Assembly (NCBI RefSeq): GCF_013277515.1
Contig: NZ_VMNB01000003.1
Location: 198,230 to 262,229 of the forward strand
DNA length: 64,000 bases
Origin: Streptococcus sp. k-402
Lineage (GTDB): Bacteria > Bacillota > Bacilli > Lactobacillales > Streptococcaceae
Direction: 5' to 3'
Position 1 is the stretch's first letter. Each line of letters starts with the position of its first letter. The position numbers were made by a program, and so were the translations under genes. A model generated the notes under the pieces. The model was not told the DNA's origin. It did no database searches and saw nothing but the letters and a program-made list of their open reading frames with translations. Positions 42,908-51,787 of this stretch are shown piece by piece.

Positions 42908-44158
42908 ATGTTTGAAGTAGAAGAATGGCTCCATAGTCGGATTGGTTTGAATTTTCGATCAGGTTTGGATCGAATGCAAGAAGCGGTGGATTTGTTAGGG
43001 AATCCCGAGCAGTCTTACCCTATTATCCACGTAACAGGGACTAATGGGAAAGGGTCAACCATTGCTTTCATGAGGGAATTATTTATGGGGCATGGAAAGA
43101 AAGTTGCGACCTTTACCTCCCCTCATATTGTCTCCATCAATGACCGAATCTGCATTAATGGGAAACCTATAGCAGACGCAGACTTTATCCGTTTGGCTGA
43201 GCAGGTCAAGGAGATGGAGAAAACGCTTCTGCAAACCCATGACCAGTTGTCCTTTTTTGAATTGCTGACCTTGATTGCTTTTCTTTATTTTAGAGAGCAA
43301 GAGGTGGATTTGGTTTTACTAGAAGTAGGGATTGGTGGCTTACTTGACACGACCAATGTGGTAACTGGAGAGATTGCTGTCATCACCTCCATCGGGGTCG
43401 ATCATCAAGAAACCTTGGGTGATAGTCTAGAAGCAATTGCAGAGCAGAAAGCTGGTATTTTCAAGGATGGTAAAAAGGCAGTGATTGCGAAATTGCCTCC
43501 AGAAGCTAGACTTGTCTGTCAGAAAAAAGCAGACTCTTTAGCTGTTGACCTTTATCAGGCAGGCCAAGATTTTTCAATGCTGAATGGGGATTTTTCAAGC
43601 TCTTTGGCTAACCTTTCACAGTTGAAAATAGGTTTAGAAGGAGCTTATCAGCAGGAAAATGCGGCCTTGGCGTTGCAAACGTTCCTTCTTTTTATGGGAG
43701 AAAGACAGGAATCTGTTGATGAGCAGGTTGTAAGACAGGCTTTGGAGAAGACCCATTGGGCTGGGCGTTTGGAGCGTATTCGTCCTCAGATTTACTTGGA
43801 TGGTGCTCATAACCTCCCTGCCTTGACTCGCTTGGTTGAATTTATCAAAGAAAAAGAGCAGGAAGGTTATCGTCCTCAAATACTTTTTGGGGCCTTGAAA
43901 CGGAAGAATTATCAAGGGATGTTGGGTTATCTGACGGAAAATTTGCCTCAGGTGGCACTCAAGGTGACTGGTTTTGACTATCAAGGTTCTCTGGATGAGA
44001 CAGATGTAACAGGTTACCATGTCATTCCTTCTTACAGAGAATTTATTAGCGATTTTGAAGAAAGAGCAGATGCTCAGGACTTGTTATTCATTACAGGGTC
44101 TCTCTATTTTATCTCAGAAGTACGGAGCCACCTACTGGGGCATGAGCAGATAAATTGA
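42908..44158 (+). CDS. folC: Bifunctional folylpolyglutamate/dihydrofolate synthase
   Basis: The 416-residue Mur-ligase-fold protein has the P-loop VTGTNGKGSTIAFM, the SFFELLT and LEVGIGGLLDTTNVV blocks, GVDHQETLG, and a C-terminal DGAHN motif. It adds glutamate to folates. The start MFEVEEWLHSRIG is chosen at proper distance from AAGGAG; the ATG at 42902 is adjacent to the ribosome site and the frame from 42869 lacks one. Confidence 0.92.
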   Translation: MFEVEEWLHSRIGLNFRSGLDRMQEAVDLLGNPEQSYPIIHVTGTNGKGSTIAFMRELFMGHGKKVATFTSPHIVSINDRICINGKPIADADFIRLAEQVKEMEKTLLQTHDQLSFFELLTLIAFLYFREQEVDLVLLEVGIGGLLDTTNVVTGEIAVITSIGVDHQETLGDSLEAIAEQKAGIFKDGKKAVIAKLPPEARLVCQKKADSLAVDLYQAGQDFSMLNGDFSSSLANLSQLKIGLEGAYQQENAALALQTFLLFMGERQESVDEQVVRQALEKTHWAGRLERIRPQIYLDGAHNLPALTRLVEFIKEKEQEGYRPQILFGALKRKNYQGMLGYLTENLPQVALKVTGFDYQGSLDETDVTGYHVIPSYREFISDFEERADAQDLLFITGSLYFISEVRSHLLGHEQIN

Positions 44159-44183
44159 CCTCTTCTTTTGTCTTTGTTATACT
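44155..44183 (+). promoter_or_regulatory. Promoter of the 44246 lipoprotein gene
   Basis: TTGACC (44155-44160), 17 bases, TATACT (44178-44183). It begins at the folC stop codon. Confidence 0.72.
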
Positions 44184-44245
44184 AGATGAATTGCTGGCTA
44201 AGGAAAATCTATTTTTCTAGCATGGCAAGAGAAAGGACATTTATT

Positions 44246-44704
44246 ATGACATTCAAAACAGCAGCACTTTCTATTGTTTCTTTAGCGAGTGTATCTTTGC
44301 TAGTTGCTTGTTCCCAAAGAACACAACCAGTTCAACAGCCTGTGGCTCAGCAGCAGGTCCAACAACCTGCTCAACAGAATACCAATACTGCAAATGCAGG
44401 AAGTAATCAAAATCAAGCGGCTCCAGTACAGAACCAACCTGTTGCTCAACCAACTAATATTGATGGGACTTATACCGGTCAGGATGACGGAGACCGTATC
44501 ACTTTAGTGGTAACTGGAACTACTGGTACATGGACTGAGCTCGAATCTGACGGGGATCAGAAAGTCAAACAGGTCACATTTGATGCAGCAAATCAACGCA
44601 TGATTATTGGCGATGATGTCAAAATTTACACTGTAAACGGTAATCAAATCATCGTAGATGATATGGATAGAGACCCATCGGACCAAATCGTTTTAACTAA
44701 ATAA
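44246..44704 (+). CDS. Gln/Pro-rich lipoprotein, function unknown
   Basis: The 152-residue protein has a lipoprotein signal ending LLVAC (Cys22). It is followed by a low-complexity linker of Gln, Pro, Val and Asn (residues 25-75) and a compact beta-rich C-terminal domain (YTGQDDGDRITLVVTGTTG). The linker suggests a domain held away from the membrane through the wall. The start MTFKTAALS follows AAAGGACA. Confidence 0.8.
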   Translation: MTFKTAALSIVSLASVSLLVACSQRTQPVQQPVAQQQVQQPAQQNTNTANAGSNQNQAAPVQNQPVAQPTNIDGTYTGQDDGDRITLVVTGTTGTWTELESDGDQKVKQVTFDAANQRMIIGDDVKIYTVNGNQIIVDDMDRDPSDQIVLTK

Positions 44705-44719
44705 GACTATGCAAGTAGG

Positions 44720-44752
44720 AAGGGCTGGATTTTCCAGTCTTTTTACTTTTAC
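44720..44752 (+). terminator. Terminator
   Basis: GGCTGGATTTTCCAGTC followed by TTTTTA, downstream of the lipoprotein gene. Confidence 0.75.
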
Positions 44753-44773
44753 CTAGAAAATAATCATAAATAC

Positions 44774-44803
44774 TTGCCTTCTGTCGAATACCTGAGTTAT
44801 ACT
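44774..44803 (+). promoter_or_regulatory. Promoter of cls
   Basis: TTGCCT (44774-44779), 18 bases, TATACT (44798-44803), with GGAGGGG before the ATG at 44850. Confidence 0.65.
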
Positions 44804-44849
44804 AGTATCAATTACTTGTTTTTAGCATTCAAAATATCAAGGAGGGGAT

Positions 44850-46382
44850 ATGAAATATAGAAAATTTCAATTATTGATGTCCAAGTATGGCTTTAGTCTT
44901 TCGATTATGCTACTTGAACTTTGTCTTGTTTTTGGTCTCTTTCTTTATTTAGGACGTATGGCTCCCATTTTATGGATTACTATCCTCATTCTACTGAGTA
45001 TCATCACAATCATTTCGATAGTCAACCGTAATACGACTCCTGAGAATAAGGTAACCTGGTTATTAGTAGCCTTTGTACCAGTATTTGGCCCCTTGCTCTA
45101 TCTGATGTTTGGTGAGAGGCGATTGTCCAAAAAAGAAATCAAACAACTGAAGAAGCTAGGCTCCATGCATTTCCAAGAAGCAAATAGCCAGCTACTAAAA
45201 GAGGAATTAAAAGAAAGTGACAAGGCAGCATATGGTGTCATCAAGTCCTTATTGAGTATGGATACCAATGCTGACATCTATGATCAAACTGCCTCTATAT
45301 TTTTTTCTAGCGGAGAAGCTATGTGGAAAAAGATGGTAGAAGATCTCAAAAAGGCTGAGAAATTTATCTTCTTGGAATATTATATTATAGAAGAAGGTTT
45401 GATGTGGAATCGTATTTTAGAAATCTTGGAGCAAAAAGTTGCTCAAGGCATTGAAGTTAAACTGCTTTATGACGATATTGGCTGTATGGCTACTTTAACA
45501 GGAGATTATGCACATCGACTTCGTCAGCTAGGCATCGAGGCCCACAAATTCAATAAAGTTATTCCTCGTTTGACAGTGGCCTATAATAACAGAGATCATA
45601 GAAAAATATTGATTGTTGATGGTCAGATAGCTTATACAGGAGGCATTAACTTAGCCGATGAGTACATTAACCACGTCGAGAGATTTGGTTATTGGAAGGA
45701 TAGTGGAATTCGCTTGGACGGACTAGCGGTAAAAGCCCTGACACGCTTGTTTTTAACCACTTGGTACATCAATCGAGGAGAGATTAGTGATTTTGATCAA
45801 TATCATTTAGAAAATCATTCTATCCCAAGTGACGGATTAACCATTCCATACGGAAGTGGACCCAAGCCAATTTTTCGAACGCAGGTAGGGAAAAAGGTTT
45901 ATCAGAGTTTGATCAATCAAGCAACGGAATCGGTCTATATTACGACACCTTATTTGATCATAGACTATGATTTAACGGAGACAATCAAAAATGCTGCTAT
46001 GAGAGGGGTCGATGTTCGAATTATCACCCCTTACATACCAGATAAGAAGCTCATTCAGTTAGTCACAAGAGGCGCTTATCCAGACCTTCTTTCTGCTGGT
46101 GTTCGAATTTATGAGTATAGTCCAGGTTTTATTCATAGTAAGCAGATGTTGGTAGACGAAGATTTTGCGGTGGTGGGGACAATCAATCTCGACTACCGGA
46201 GCTTGGTACACCATTATGAAAATGCAGTCTTACTCTATAAAACTCCTTCTATAATGGAAATAGCCCGAGATTTTCAAAATATATTTGCAGATTCTCAGGA
46301 AGTCTATCCTCATTCTATCAAAACGAGCTGGTATCAAAAACTTGTAAAAGAAATCGCCCAGTTATTCGCTCCAATCTTATAA
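44850..46382 (+). CDS. cls: Cardiolipin synthase
   Basis: The 510-residue protein has two N-terminal membrane helices and two phospholipase-D HKD motifs: HRKILIVDGQIAYTGGINLA and HSKQMLVDEDFAVVGTINLD. It joins two phosphatidylglycerol molecules to form cardiolipin in the membrane. It is full length with both catalytic sites intact. Confidence 0.94.
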   Translation: MKYRKFQLLMSKYGFSLSIMLLELCLVFGLFLYLGRMAPILWITILILLSIITIISIVNRNTTPENKVTWLLVAFVPVFGPLLYLMFGERRLSKKEIKQLKKLGSMHFQEANSQLLKEELKESDKAAYGVIKSLLSMDTNADIYDQTASIFFSSGEAMWKKMVEDLKKAEKFIFLEYYIIEEGLMWNRILEILEQKVAQGIEVKLLYDDIGCMATLTGDYAHRLRQLGIEAHKFNKVIPRLTVAYNNRDHRKILIVDGQIAYTGGINLADEYINHVERFGYWKDSGIRLDGLAVKALTRLFLTTWYINRGEISDFDQYHLENHSIPSDGLTIPYGSGPKPIFRTQVGKKVYQSLINQATESVYITTPYLIIDYDLTETIKNAAMRGVDVRIITPYIPDKKLIQLVTRGAYPDLLSAGVRIYEYSPGFIHSKQMLVDEDFAVVGTINLDYRSLVHHYENAVLLYKTPSIMEIARDFQNIFADSQEVYPHSIKTSWYQKLVKEIAQLFAPIL

Positions 46383-46388
46383 GAAATC

Positions 46389-46420
46389 TAGGACTGAGGA
46401 CACAAACCAGTCCTATTTTT
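46389..46420 (+). terminator. Terminator of cls
   Basis: AGGACTG pairs with CAGTCCT, followed by ATTTTTC. Confidence 0.78.
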
Positions 46421-46429
46421 CTTGCCTTT

Positions 46430-46437
46430 TACGAATA
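46430..46437 (+). promoter_or_regulatory. cin-box (ComX/SigX promoter)
   Basis: TACGAATA, preceded by TTTT, is the exact late-competence consensus bound by RNA polymerase carrying ComX. It lies 19 bases before the start of the next gene. Confidence 0.88.
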
Positions 46438-46456
46438 AGAAGATGTAGGAGGAACG

Positions 46457-46600
46457 ATGCTGACTCAGAAAGAATTGGATTATATCATAACATTTAAACA
46501 GACACATTTACACCGCTTTCGGGAAATTGAAATCTTTGTGAAACTATGTAAAAAATCACTCAAACAGCCATCGCAAGCTGACAATCCTAGGACTTTTTGA
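46457..46600 (+). CDS. ccs4: Competence-induced small protein (Ccs4-like)
   Basis: The 47-residue protein (MLTQKELDYIITFKQTHLHR at the start) is basic and has a clean TAGGAGGA ribosome site. The cin-box directly upstream makes it a late competence gene. At this locus, between cls and nrdD, I recall the pneumococcal gene named ccs4. It has no recognised domain, and no role in DNA uptake can be assigned from sequence. Confidence 0.78.
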   Translation: MLTQKELDYIITFKQTHLHRFREIEIFVKLCKKSLKQPSQADNPRTF

Positions 46601-46636
46601 TATACTAAGACAGATAAATTGAATAGGAGAAACGAT

Positions 46637-48175
46637 ATGAGTGTGTATGGTAGAGTAGAAGAAGTTCATCAGGAGAATCGTGAACCTCTAGAATACCAAA
46701 TCGAACAAGAATCGCATCATCGTGAATCAAGTCGTCTTCCTTTGGTGAAAATTTTACTATGGAGTACGCTTGTAACGGGGATAACTCTAGGAGTACCGCT
46801 ATTACTCGATTTAATGAGTGCACAGGAAGTGCAGGATTTTTATGCAGGTTGGGCGCTTCATCAGACAGGGAAGATTTACAGCGACTATTATGGAAGTCAA
46901 GGCTTGCTTTATTATTTGCTGACTTACGTGACTCAGGGCGGATTTTTCTTTGCCATCTTTGAGTGGTTAGCCTTGGTAGCAGGAGGATTTTTCCTTTTTA
47001 GATCAGCGGACACCTTGACAGAGCAAGGAGACCAAGCTGGACAACTGGTGACTATTTTTTATATGCTAGTTACAGGTCTTGCTTTTGGTGGAGGCTATGC
47101 GACTCTTTTAGCGCTTCCTTTCTTATTCGCGGCCTTTAGTTTAGTTGCGGCTTATCTAAGCAATCCAAGCCATGATAAGGGATTTGTACGGATTGGGCTG
47201 GCTTTGGCGGGCGGATTTTTCTTTGCTCCCTTGGCATCGCTCCTGTTTATTGTTGTAGTGAGTTTAGGCTTGTTGGTCTTTAACCTTGGGCATAGACGCT
47301 TTGCCCATGGGTTTTATCAGTTTCTTGCAGTGACTTTAGGTTTTTCACTTGTCTTTTATCCAACTGCCTACTATAGTGTTGCAACAGGAAGTTTTGGGGA
47401 TGCCATTAGTGGTATTCGTTATCCTATTGACAGTATTCGCTTTGATTTCACTTCTAAAATTTTAGAGAATATGGCTTTTTATGGCTTGTTGTCCCTTGGT
47501 TTGGGATTTGTAGTTTGTATCTTTTTAGGTCTCTTTCAATCCAAACCCTCTAAACTATATGTCATCTCAGTGCCTGCGAGTCTTGTGACAATTTTAGGTT
47601 TGATTTTGCTTTTCTTTTCACAAGAGCCTCTGCACGCTTCTTATTTGATGGTCGTCTTCCCTGTTTTCCTACTTTTATTGGTAACCAATATTAAGAGTCA
47701 ACAGAGAGGGCGTAGTGTTAGAAGAAGACGAAGAGAAACACCAGTTAGCCTATGGAGTCGTTTCTTCAAAGGAAATCTATATCTGCCAGTTTTAGGGCTT
47801 GTCTATCTTTTGTCTGTTCCTTTTTTGATGAGGTTTGTCCTTTATCCGGTACCTTATCAAGAACGTGATCGTCTTGCTGATTTGGTAAAAGAGGAGACGA
47901 ATACGGAAGATGCTATCTATGCATGGGATGATACTGCGACTCTTTATCGTAAGAGTGAGCGCTTGTCGCCATCGGCTATTTTGTCCCCGATGCACTATAC
48001 AGCAACTGAAGAAAATCGGAATAAGTTACTTAATGACTTGAAAGAAAAACAACCCAAGGTGATTGTGGTAAATGACAAGGTGCCAGTGTGGTCTGAAGTA
48101 GAAACAATCTTGAAAGAAAATTACCAACAAGTAAAGACAGATTACTCAGAGTTTAAAGTCTATAAAACTAAATAA
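46637..48175 (+). CDS. Polytopic membrane protein, probably in the competence operon
   Basis: The 512-residue protein has a cytoplasmic N-terminus, about ten hydrophobic helices, and a soluble C-terminal domain of about 120 residues (EETNTEDAIYAWDDTATLYR) after a basic linker (GRSVRRRRRET). The layout resembles membrane glycosyltransferase-like or mannosyltransferase-like proteins, but I see no catalytic motif. The start MSVYGRVEEV follows ATAGGAGA. It begins 37 bases after the Ccs4-like gene and may be read from the same cin-box. Confidence 0.72.
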   Translation: MSVYGRVEEVHQENREPLEYQIEQESHHRESSRLPLVKILLWSTLVTGITLGVPLLLDLMSAQEVQDFYAGWALHQTGKIYSDYYGSQGLLYYLLTYVTQGGFFFAIFEWLALVAGGFFLFRSADTLTEQGDQAGQLVTIFYMLVTGLAFGGGYATLLALPFLFAAFSLVAAYLSNPSHDKGFVRIGLALAGGFFFAPLASLLFIVVVSLGLLVFNLGHRRFAHGFYQFLAVTLGFSLVFYPTAYYSVATGSFGDAISGIRYPIDSIRFDFTSKILENMAFYGLLSLGLGFVVCIFLGLFQSKPSKLYVISVPASLVTILGLILLFFSQEPLHASYLMVVFPVFLLLLVTNIKSQQRGRSVRRRRRETPVSLWSRFFKGNLYLPVLGLVYLLSVPFLMRFVLYPVPYQERDRLADLVKEETNTEDAIYAWDDTATLYRKSERLSPSAILSPMHYTATEENRNKLLNDLKEKQPKVIVVNDKVPVWSEVETILKENYQQVKTDYSEFKVYKTK

Positions 48176-48179
48176 CTAA

Positions 48180-48237
48180 ATCAATATCTTGTGCATTTTT
48201 AAAAATTTTAGGATTTTTACCACAAGATATTGATTTT
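48180..48237. promoter_or_regulatory. Long palindrome between the competence operon and nrdD
   Basis: ATCAATATCTTGTG (from 48180) and CACAAGATATTGAT (48221-48234) are exact complements with a T run after the second arm. It can act as a terminator. The second arm overlaps the nrdD -35 (TTGATT, 48230-48235), and each arm resembles half of an NrdR box. Confidence 0.65.
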
Positions 48238-48257
48238 TCTTTTTAGAGTGGTATAAT
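48230..48257 (+). promoter_or_regulatory. nrdD promoter
   Basis: TTGATT (48230-48235), 16 bases, TATAAT (48252-48257). A TGG precedes the -10, which is extended-like. Confidence 0.72.
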
Positions 48258-48294
48258 ACTTTTTAGAAAGAACATTTTAGAAAAGAGCATGCAT

Positions 48295-50502
48295 ATGATT
48301 GCACTAGAAGAAAAAATTACAATTTTGCCAACTCTCTTCGTCGAGAAACGAGATGGGAGACGTGTTGTATTTGATGTGGACAAGATTGACAAGGCTCTCC
48401 ACAAGGCGGCAGACAAGGTTATGGATGTGACACCCTTGGTTGAAAAGCGCCTAAATGCTCTGACCGAGCGAATTGTCACAGAAATTCATAGTCGATTTCC
48501 ACAGGGGGTTAAGATTTACGAAATTCAAAATATCGTAGAACATGAATTGCTTGAAGCCAAAGAATATGCGCTGGCTGAGGAGTATATTACTTATCGGACA
48601 CAGAGGGATTTTGAGCGCTCAAAAGCGACAGATATTAACTTTAGTATCCATAAACTTCTCAACAAAGACCAGGCAGTTGTCAATGAAAATGCTAATAAAG
48701 ACAGCGATGTCTTCAACACCCAGCGTGATTTGACAGCAGGGATTGTTGGGAAATCAATCGGACTGCAAATGCTTCCTAAGCACGTAGCCAATGCCCACCA
48801 AAAAGGGGATATCCACTATCACGATTTGGACTACAGTCCCTATACCCCTATGACCAACTGCTGTTTGATTGATTTTAAGGGGATGTTGGAAAATGGTTTT
48901 AAGATTGGAAATGCAGAGGTAGAAAGTCCCAAGTCTATTCAGACTGCAACAGCTCAGATTTCTCAAATCATCGCCAACGTTGCTTCTAGCCAGTATGGTG
49001 GCTGTTCAGCTGACCGTATCGATGAAGTTTTGGCGCCTTATGCAGAGAAGAATTACCAAAAACACCTCAAGGATGCGGAAGAATGGGTTTTGCCTGAAAA
49101 ACGAGAAGATTATGCCTGGAAGAAAACCCAAAAAGACATCTATGATGCCATGCAGTCTCTTGAGTATGAAATCAATACACTCTTCACTTCGAATGGGCAA
49201 ACACCTTTTACTTCGCTAGGTTTTGGTCTAGGAACCAATCGTTTTGAGCGTGAAATTCAAAAAGCTATCTTAAACATCCGAATCAAGGGCCTTGGTTCGG
49301 AACATCGAACAGCTATCTTCCCTAAGCTCATCTTTACGCTTAAAAGAGGTCTTAACTTGGAAGAAGGGACTCCCAACTACGACATTAAACAGTTGGCTCT
49401 TGAGTGTGCAACCAAGCGGATGTACCCAGACGTCTTGTCTTACGATAAGATTGTTGACTTGACAGGTTCTTTTAAGGTGCCTATGGGTTGCCGTTCGTTT
49501 CTTCAAGGGTGGAAGGATGAAAATGGTGTAGAAGTTAATTCAGGTCGCATGAATCTAGGTGTTGTGACGGTCAATCTTCCTCGCATCGCCCTCGAGTCTG
49601 AGGGAGACATGAATAAGTTCTGGGAGATCTTCAACGAGCGTATGAATATCGCTGAAGATGCTCTGGTTTACCGTGTCGAACGCACTAAAGAGGCGACGCC
49701 AGCCAATGCTCCTATCCTCTATCAGTACGGTGCTTTTGGCCATCGTCTAGGTAAGGAAGAAAGTGTTGACCAGCTCTTTAAGAATCGTCGTGCGACAGTT
49801 TCACTAGGCTATATCGGTTTGTACGAAGTAGCGACAGTTTTCTTTGGTAACAGCTGGGAAAGTAATCCAGATGCTAAGGAATTTACGCTGGATATCATTC
49901 GTGATATGAAACGTCGTGTAGAAGAGTGGTCTGACCAATATGGCTATCATTTCTCTATCTACTCAACACCATCTGAAAGTTTGACAGACCGTTTCTGCCG
50001 ACTAGATACAGAAAAGTTTGGTTCTATTCCTGATATTACAGACAAGGAATACTACACCAACTCTTTCCACTACGATGTTCGTAAAAATCCAACACCGTTT
50101 GAAAAACTGGATTTTGAAAAAATCTATCCAGAAGCAGGTGCGTCGGGTGGTTTCATCCATTATTGTGAGTATCCAGTTCTCCAGCAAAATCCAAAGGCCT
50201 TGGAAGCTGTCTGGGATTATGCCTATGACCGTGTGGGTTATCTGGGAACTAATACTCCAATTGACCGTTGCTACAAGTGTGACTTTGAAGGGGATTTTGA
50301 ACCAACTGAGAGAGGATTTGCTTGTCCAAACTGTGGCAATAGCGACCCTAAAACAGTGGACGTTGTTAAACGGACTTGTGGCTATCTTGGCAATCCTCAA
50401 GCGAGACCCATGGTCAACGGCCGTCACAAGGAAATCGCTGCGCGTGTCAAACATATGAATGGCTCAACGATTAAAATAGCTGGCCATCAAGTAACAAATT
50501 AG
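48295..50502 (+). CDS. nrdD: Anaerobic ribonucleoside-triphosphate reductase
   Basis: The 735-residue class III reductase has an N-terminal ATP-cone (VEKRDGRRVVFDVDKIDKAL), the catalytic barrel, a four-cysteine zinc site (CYKCDFEG and CPNCGNSD) and the glycyl radical motif RTCGYLGN near the C-terminus. It makes deoxynucleotides without oxygen, activated by NrdG. The start MIALEEKIT is preferred; an in-frame ATG two codons earlier lies closer to the ribosome site. It is the first gene of an operon ending with a kinase-like gene. Confidence 0.95.
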   Translation: MIALEEKITILPTLFVEKRDGRRVVFDVDKIDKALHKAADKVMDVTPLVEKRLNALTERIVTEIHSRFPQGVKIYEIQNIVEHELLEAKEYALAEEYITYRTQRDFERSKATDINFSIHKLLNKDQAVVNENANKDSDVFNTQRDLTAGIVGKSIGLQMLPKHVANAHQKGDIHYHDLDYSPYTPMTNCCLIDFKGMLENGFKIGNAEVESPKSIQTATAQISQIIANVASSQYGGCSADRIDEVLAPYAEKNYQKHLKDAEEWVLPEKREDYAWKKTQKDIYDAMQSLEYEINTLFTSNGQTPFTSLGFGLGTNRFEREIQKAILNIRIKGLGSEHRTAIFPKLIFTLKRGLNLEEGTPNYDIKQLALECATKRMYPDVLSYDKIVDLTGSFKVPMGCRSFLQGWKDENGVEVNSGRMNLGVVTVNLPRIALESEGDMNKFWEIFNERMNIAEDALVYRVERTKEATPANAPILYQYGAFGHRLGKEESVDQLFKNRRATVSLGYIGLYEVATVFFGNSWESNPDAKEFTLDIIRDMKRRVEEWSDQYGYHFSIYSTPSESLTDRFCRLDTEKFGSIPDITDKEYYTNSFHYDVRKNPTPFEKLDFEKIYPEAGASGGFIHYCEYPVLQQNPKALEAVWDYAYDRVGYLGTNTPIDRCYKCDFEGDFEPTERGFACPNCGNSDPKTVDVVKRTCGYLGNPQARPMVNGRHKEIAARVKHMNGSTIKIAGHQVTN

Positions 50503-50513
50503 AAAGAAATGAG

Positions 50514-50654
50514 ATGGGGAAATATCAATTAGACGATAAGGGTCGCGCACAAGTGACTCGTTATCACGAGAAACACTCTAAAGGTGGAGCTGGTAAAAAA
50601 GAACGCTTGCTCAACCTCAAAGAACAATTTTTAAACAAGAATAAGAAGAAATAA
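50514..50654 (+). CDS. Small basic conserved protein in the nrdD operon
   Basis: The 46-residue protein (MGKYQLDDKGRAQVTRYHEK at the start, KKERLLNLKEQFLNKNKKK at the end) is very rich in Lys and Arg. It starts 11 bases after nrdD. The charge suggests RNA or ribosome contact, but there is no assigned function. A terminator-like hairpin follows, so the next genes may have lower expression. Confidence 0.75.
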   Translation: MGKYQLDDKGRAQVTRYHEKHSKGGAGKKERLLNLKEQFLNKNKKK

Positions 50655-50678
50655 AAGTGAGAGTCAGCTCTCGCTTTT
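50652..50678 (+). terminator. Hairpin terminator inside the nrd operon
   Basis: AAAAGTGAGAG pairs with CTCTCGCTTTT across four bases, followed by C. The T tail is short, so read-through is possible. Confidence 0.65.
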
Positions 50679-50697
50679 CTCATAGTGGGAGGTAAGG

Positions 50698-51204
50698 ATG
50701 GAATTACGCAGACCAAGATTAGCAGATAAAGAAACAGTTTTAGAGATGATGGCAGAGTTTGAAAAGAGCCAATCAGCCCATGATGGAGGATTTTGGGATA
50801 CAGAGAACTTTGTGTATGAAGAGTGGTTGGAAACAAATATGCAAAAAGAGATGGGAATAAACTTGCCTGAAAATCGTGTTCCTTCTATTCAATTTGTATC
50901 ATTTGATGATGTAGGTCGTGCTCTAGGATTTTTGAATCTGCGATTGAGACTGAATGAGGGACTGCTGAATTATGCAGGGAATATAGGATATTCTATTCGC
51001 CCATCTGAAAGAGGCAAAGGTTATGCTAAGGAAACTCTCCGTCAGGGCTTGCAAGTTGCTAAGGAAAAGAACATCAAGAAAGCTCTGGTGATCTGTAGTG
51101 TGAATAATACTGTTAGTAGAGCAGTCATTTTAGCAAATGGTGGGCTCCTTGAGGACGTTCGTAATGGTGTGGAGCGTTATTGGATAGAGGTAGCGAATGA
51201 ATAA
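50698..51204 (+). CDS. GNAT family acetyltransferase
   Basis: The 168-residue protein has the GNAT acetyl-CoA loop (SIRPSERGKGYAKETLRQGL) and the following CSVNNTVSRAVILANGG block. The substrate is unknown. It overlaps nrdG by 8 bases and follows a GGGAGG ribosome site. Confidence 0.87.
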   Translation: MELRRPRLADKETVLEMMAEFEKSQSAHDGGFWDTENFVYEEWLETNMQKEMGINLPENRVPSIQFVSFDDVGRALGFLNLRLRLNEGLLNYAGNIGYSIRPSERGKGYAKETLRQGLQVAKEKNIKKALVICSVNNTVSRAVILANGGLLEDVRNGVERYWIEVANE

Positions 51205-51787
51205 TCCAAAACCACAAGAATGGAAAAGCGAGGAACTCAGTCAAGGGCGTATTATTGATTACAAGGCCTTCAACTTTGTGGATGGAGAGGGTGTGCGTAA
51301 CTCTCTCTATGTATCAGGCTGCATGTTTCACTGCGAGGGATGTTATAATGTTGCGACTTGGTCTTTCAATGCTGGCATTCCCTATACAGCAGAGCTAGAA
51401 GAACAGATCATGGCAGATCTGGCTCAACCTTATGTTCAAGGCTTGACCTTGTTGGGAGGGGAGCCCTTTCTCAATACGGGTATTCTCTTGCCACTTGTTA
51501 AACGTATCCGGAAGGAATTGCCAGATAAGGATATCTGGTCCTGGACGGGCTATACATGGGAAGAAATGATGTTGGAAACTCCAGATAAACTGGAACTCTT
51601 ATCATTGATTGACATTCTTGTCGATGGACGATACGATCGAACTAAGAGAAATCTCATGCTCCAGTTTCGAGGTTCGTCCAACCAACGAATTATAGATGTG
51701 CAAAAATCGCTCCAAAGTGGGCAAGTAGTGATTTGGGACAAGCTTAATGACGGAAAAGAAAGCTATGAACAGGTGAAGAGAGAATGA
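51197..51787 (+). CDS. nrdG: Anaerobic reductase-activating radical-SAM protein
   Basis: The 196-residue protein has the radical-SAM cluster motif CMFHCEGC (Cys-x3-Cys-x2-Cys) at about residue 38, and the SAM-binding GGE block (LLGGEPFLN). It generates the glycyl radical in NrdD. It starts within the acetyltransferase gene, so expression is linked. Confidence 0.94.
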   Translation: MNNPKPQEWKSEELSQGRIIDYKAFNFVDGEGVRNSLYVSGCMFHCEGCYNVATWSFNAGIPYTAELEEQIMADLAQPYVQGLTLLGGEPFLNTGILLPLVKRIRKELPDKDIWSWTGYTWEEMMLETPDKLELLSLIDILVDGRYDRTKRNLMLQFRGSSNQRIIDVQKSLQSGQVVIWDKLNDGKESYEQVKRE

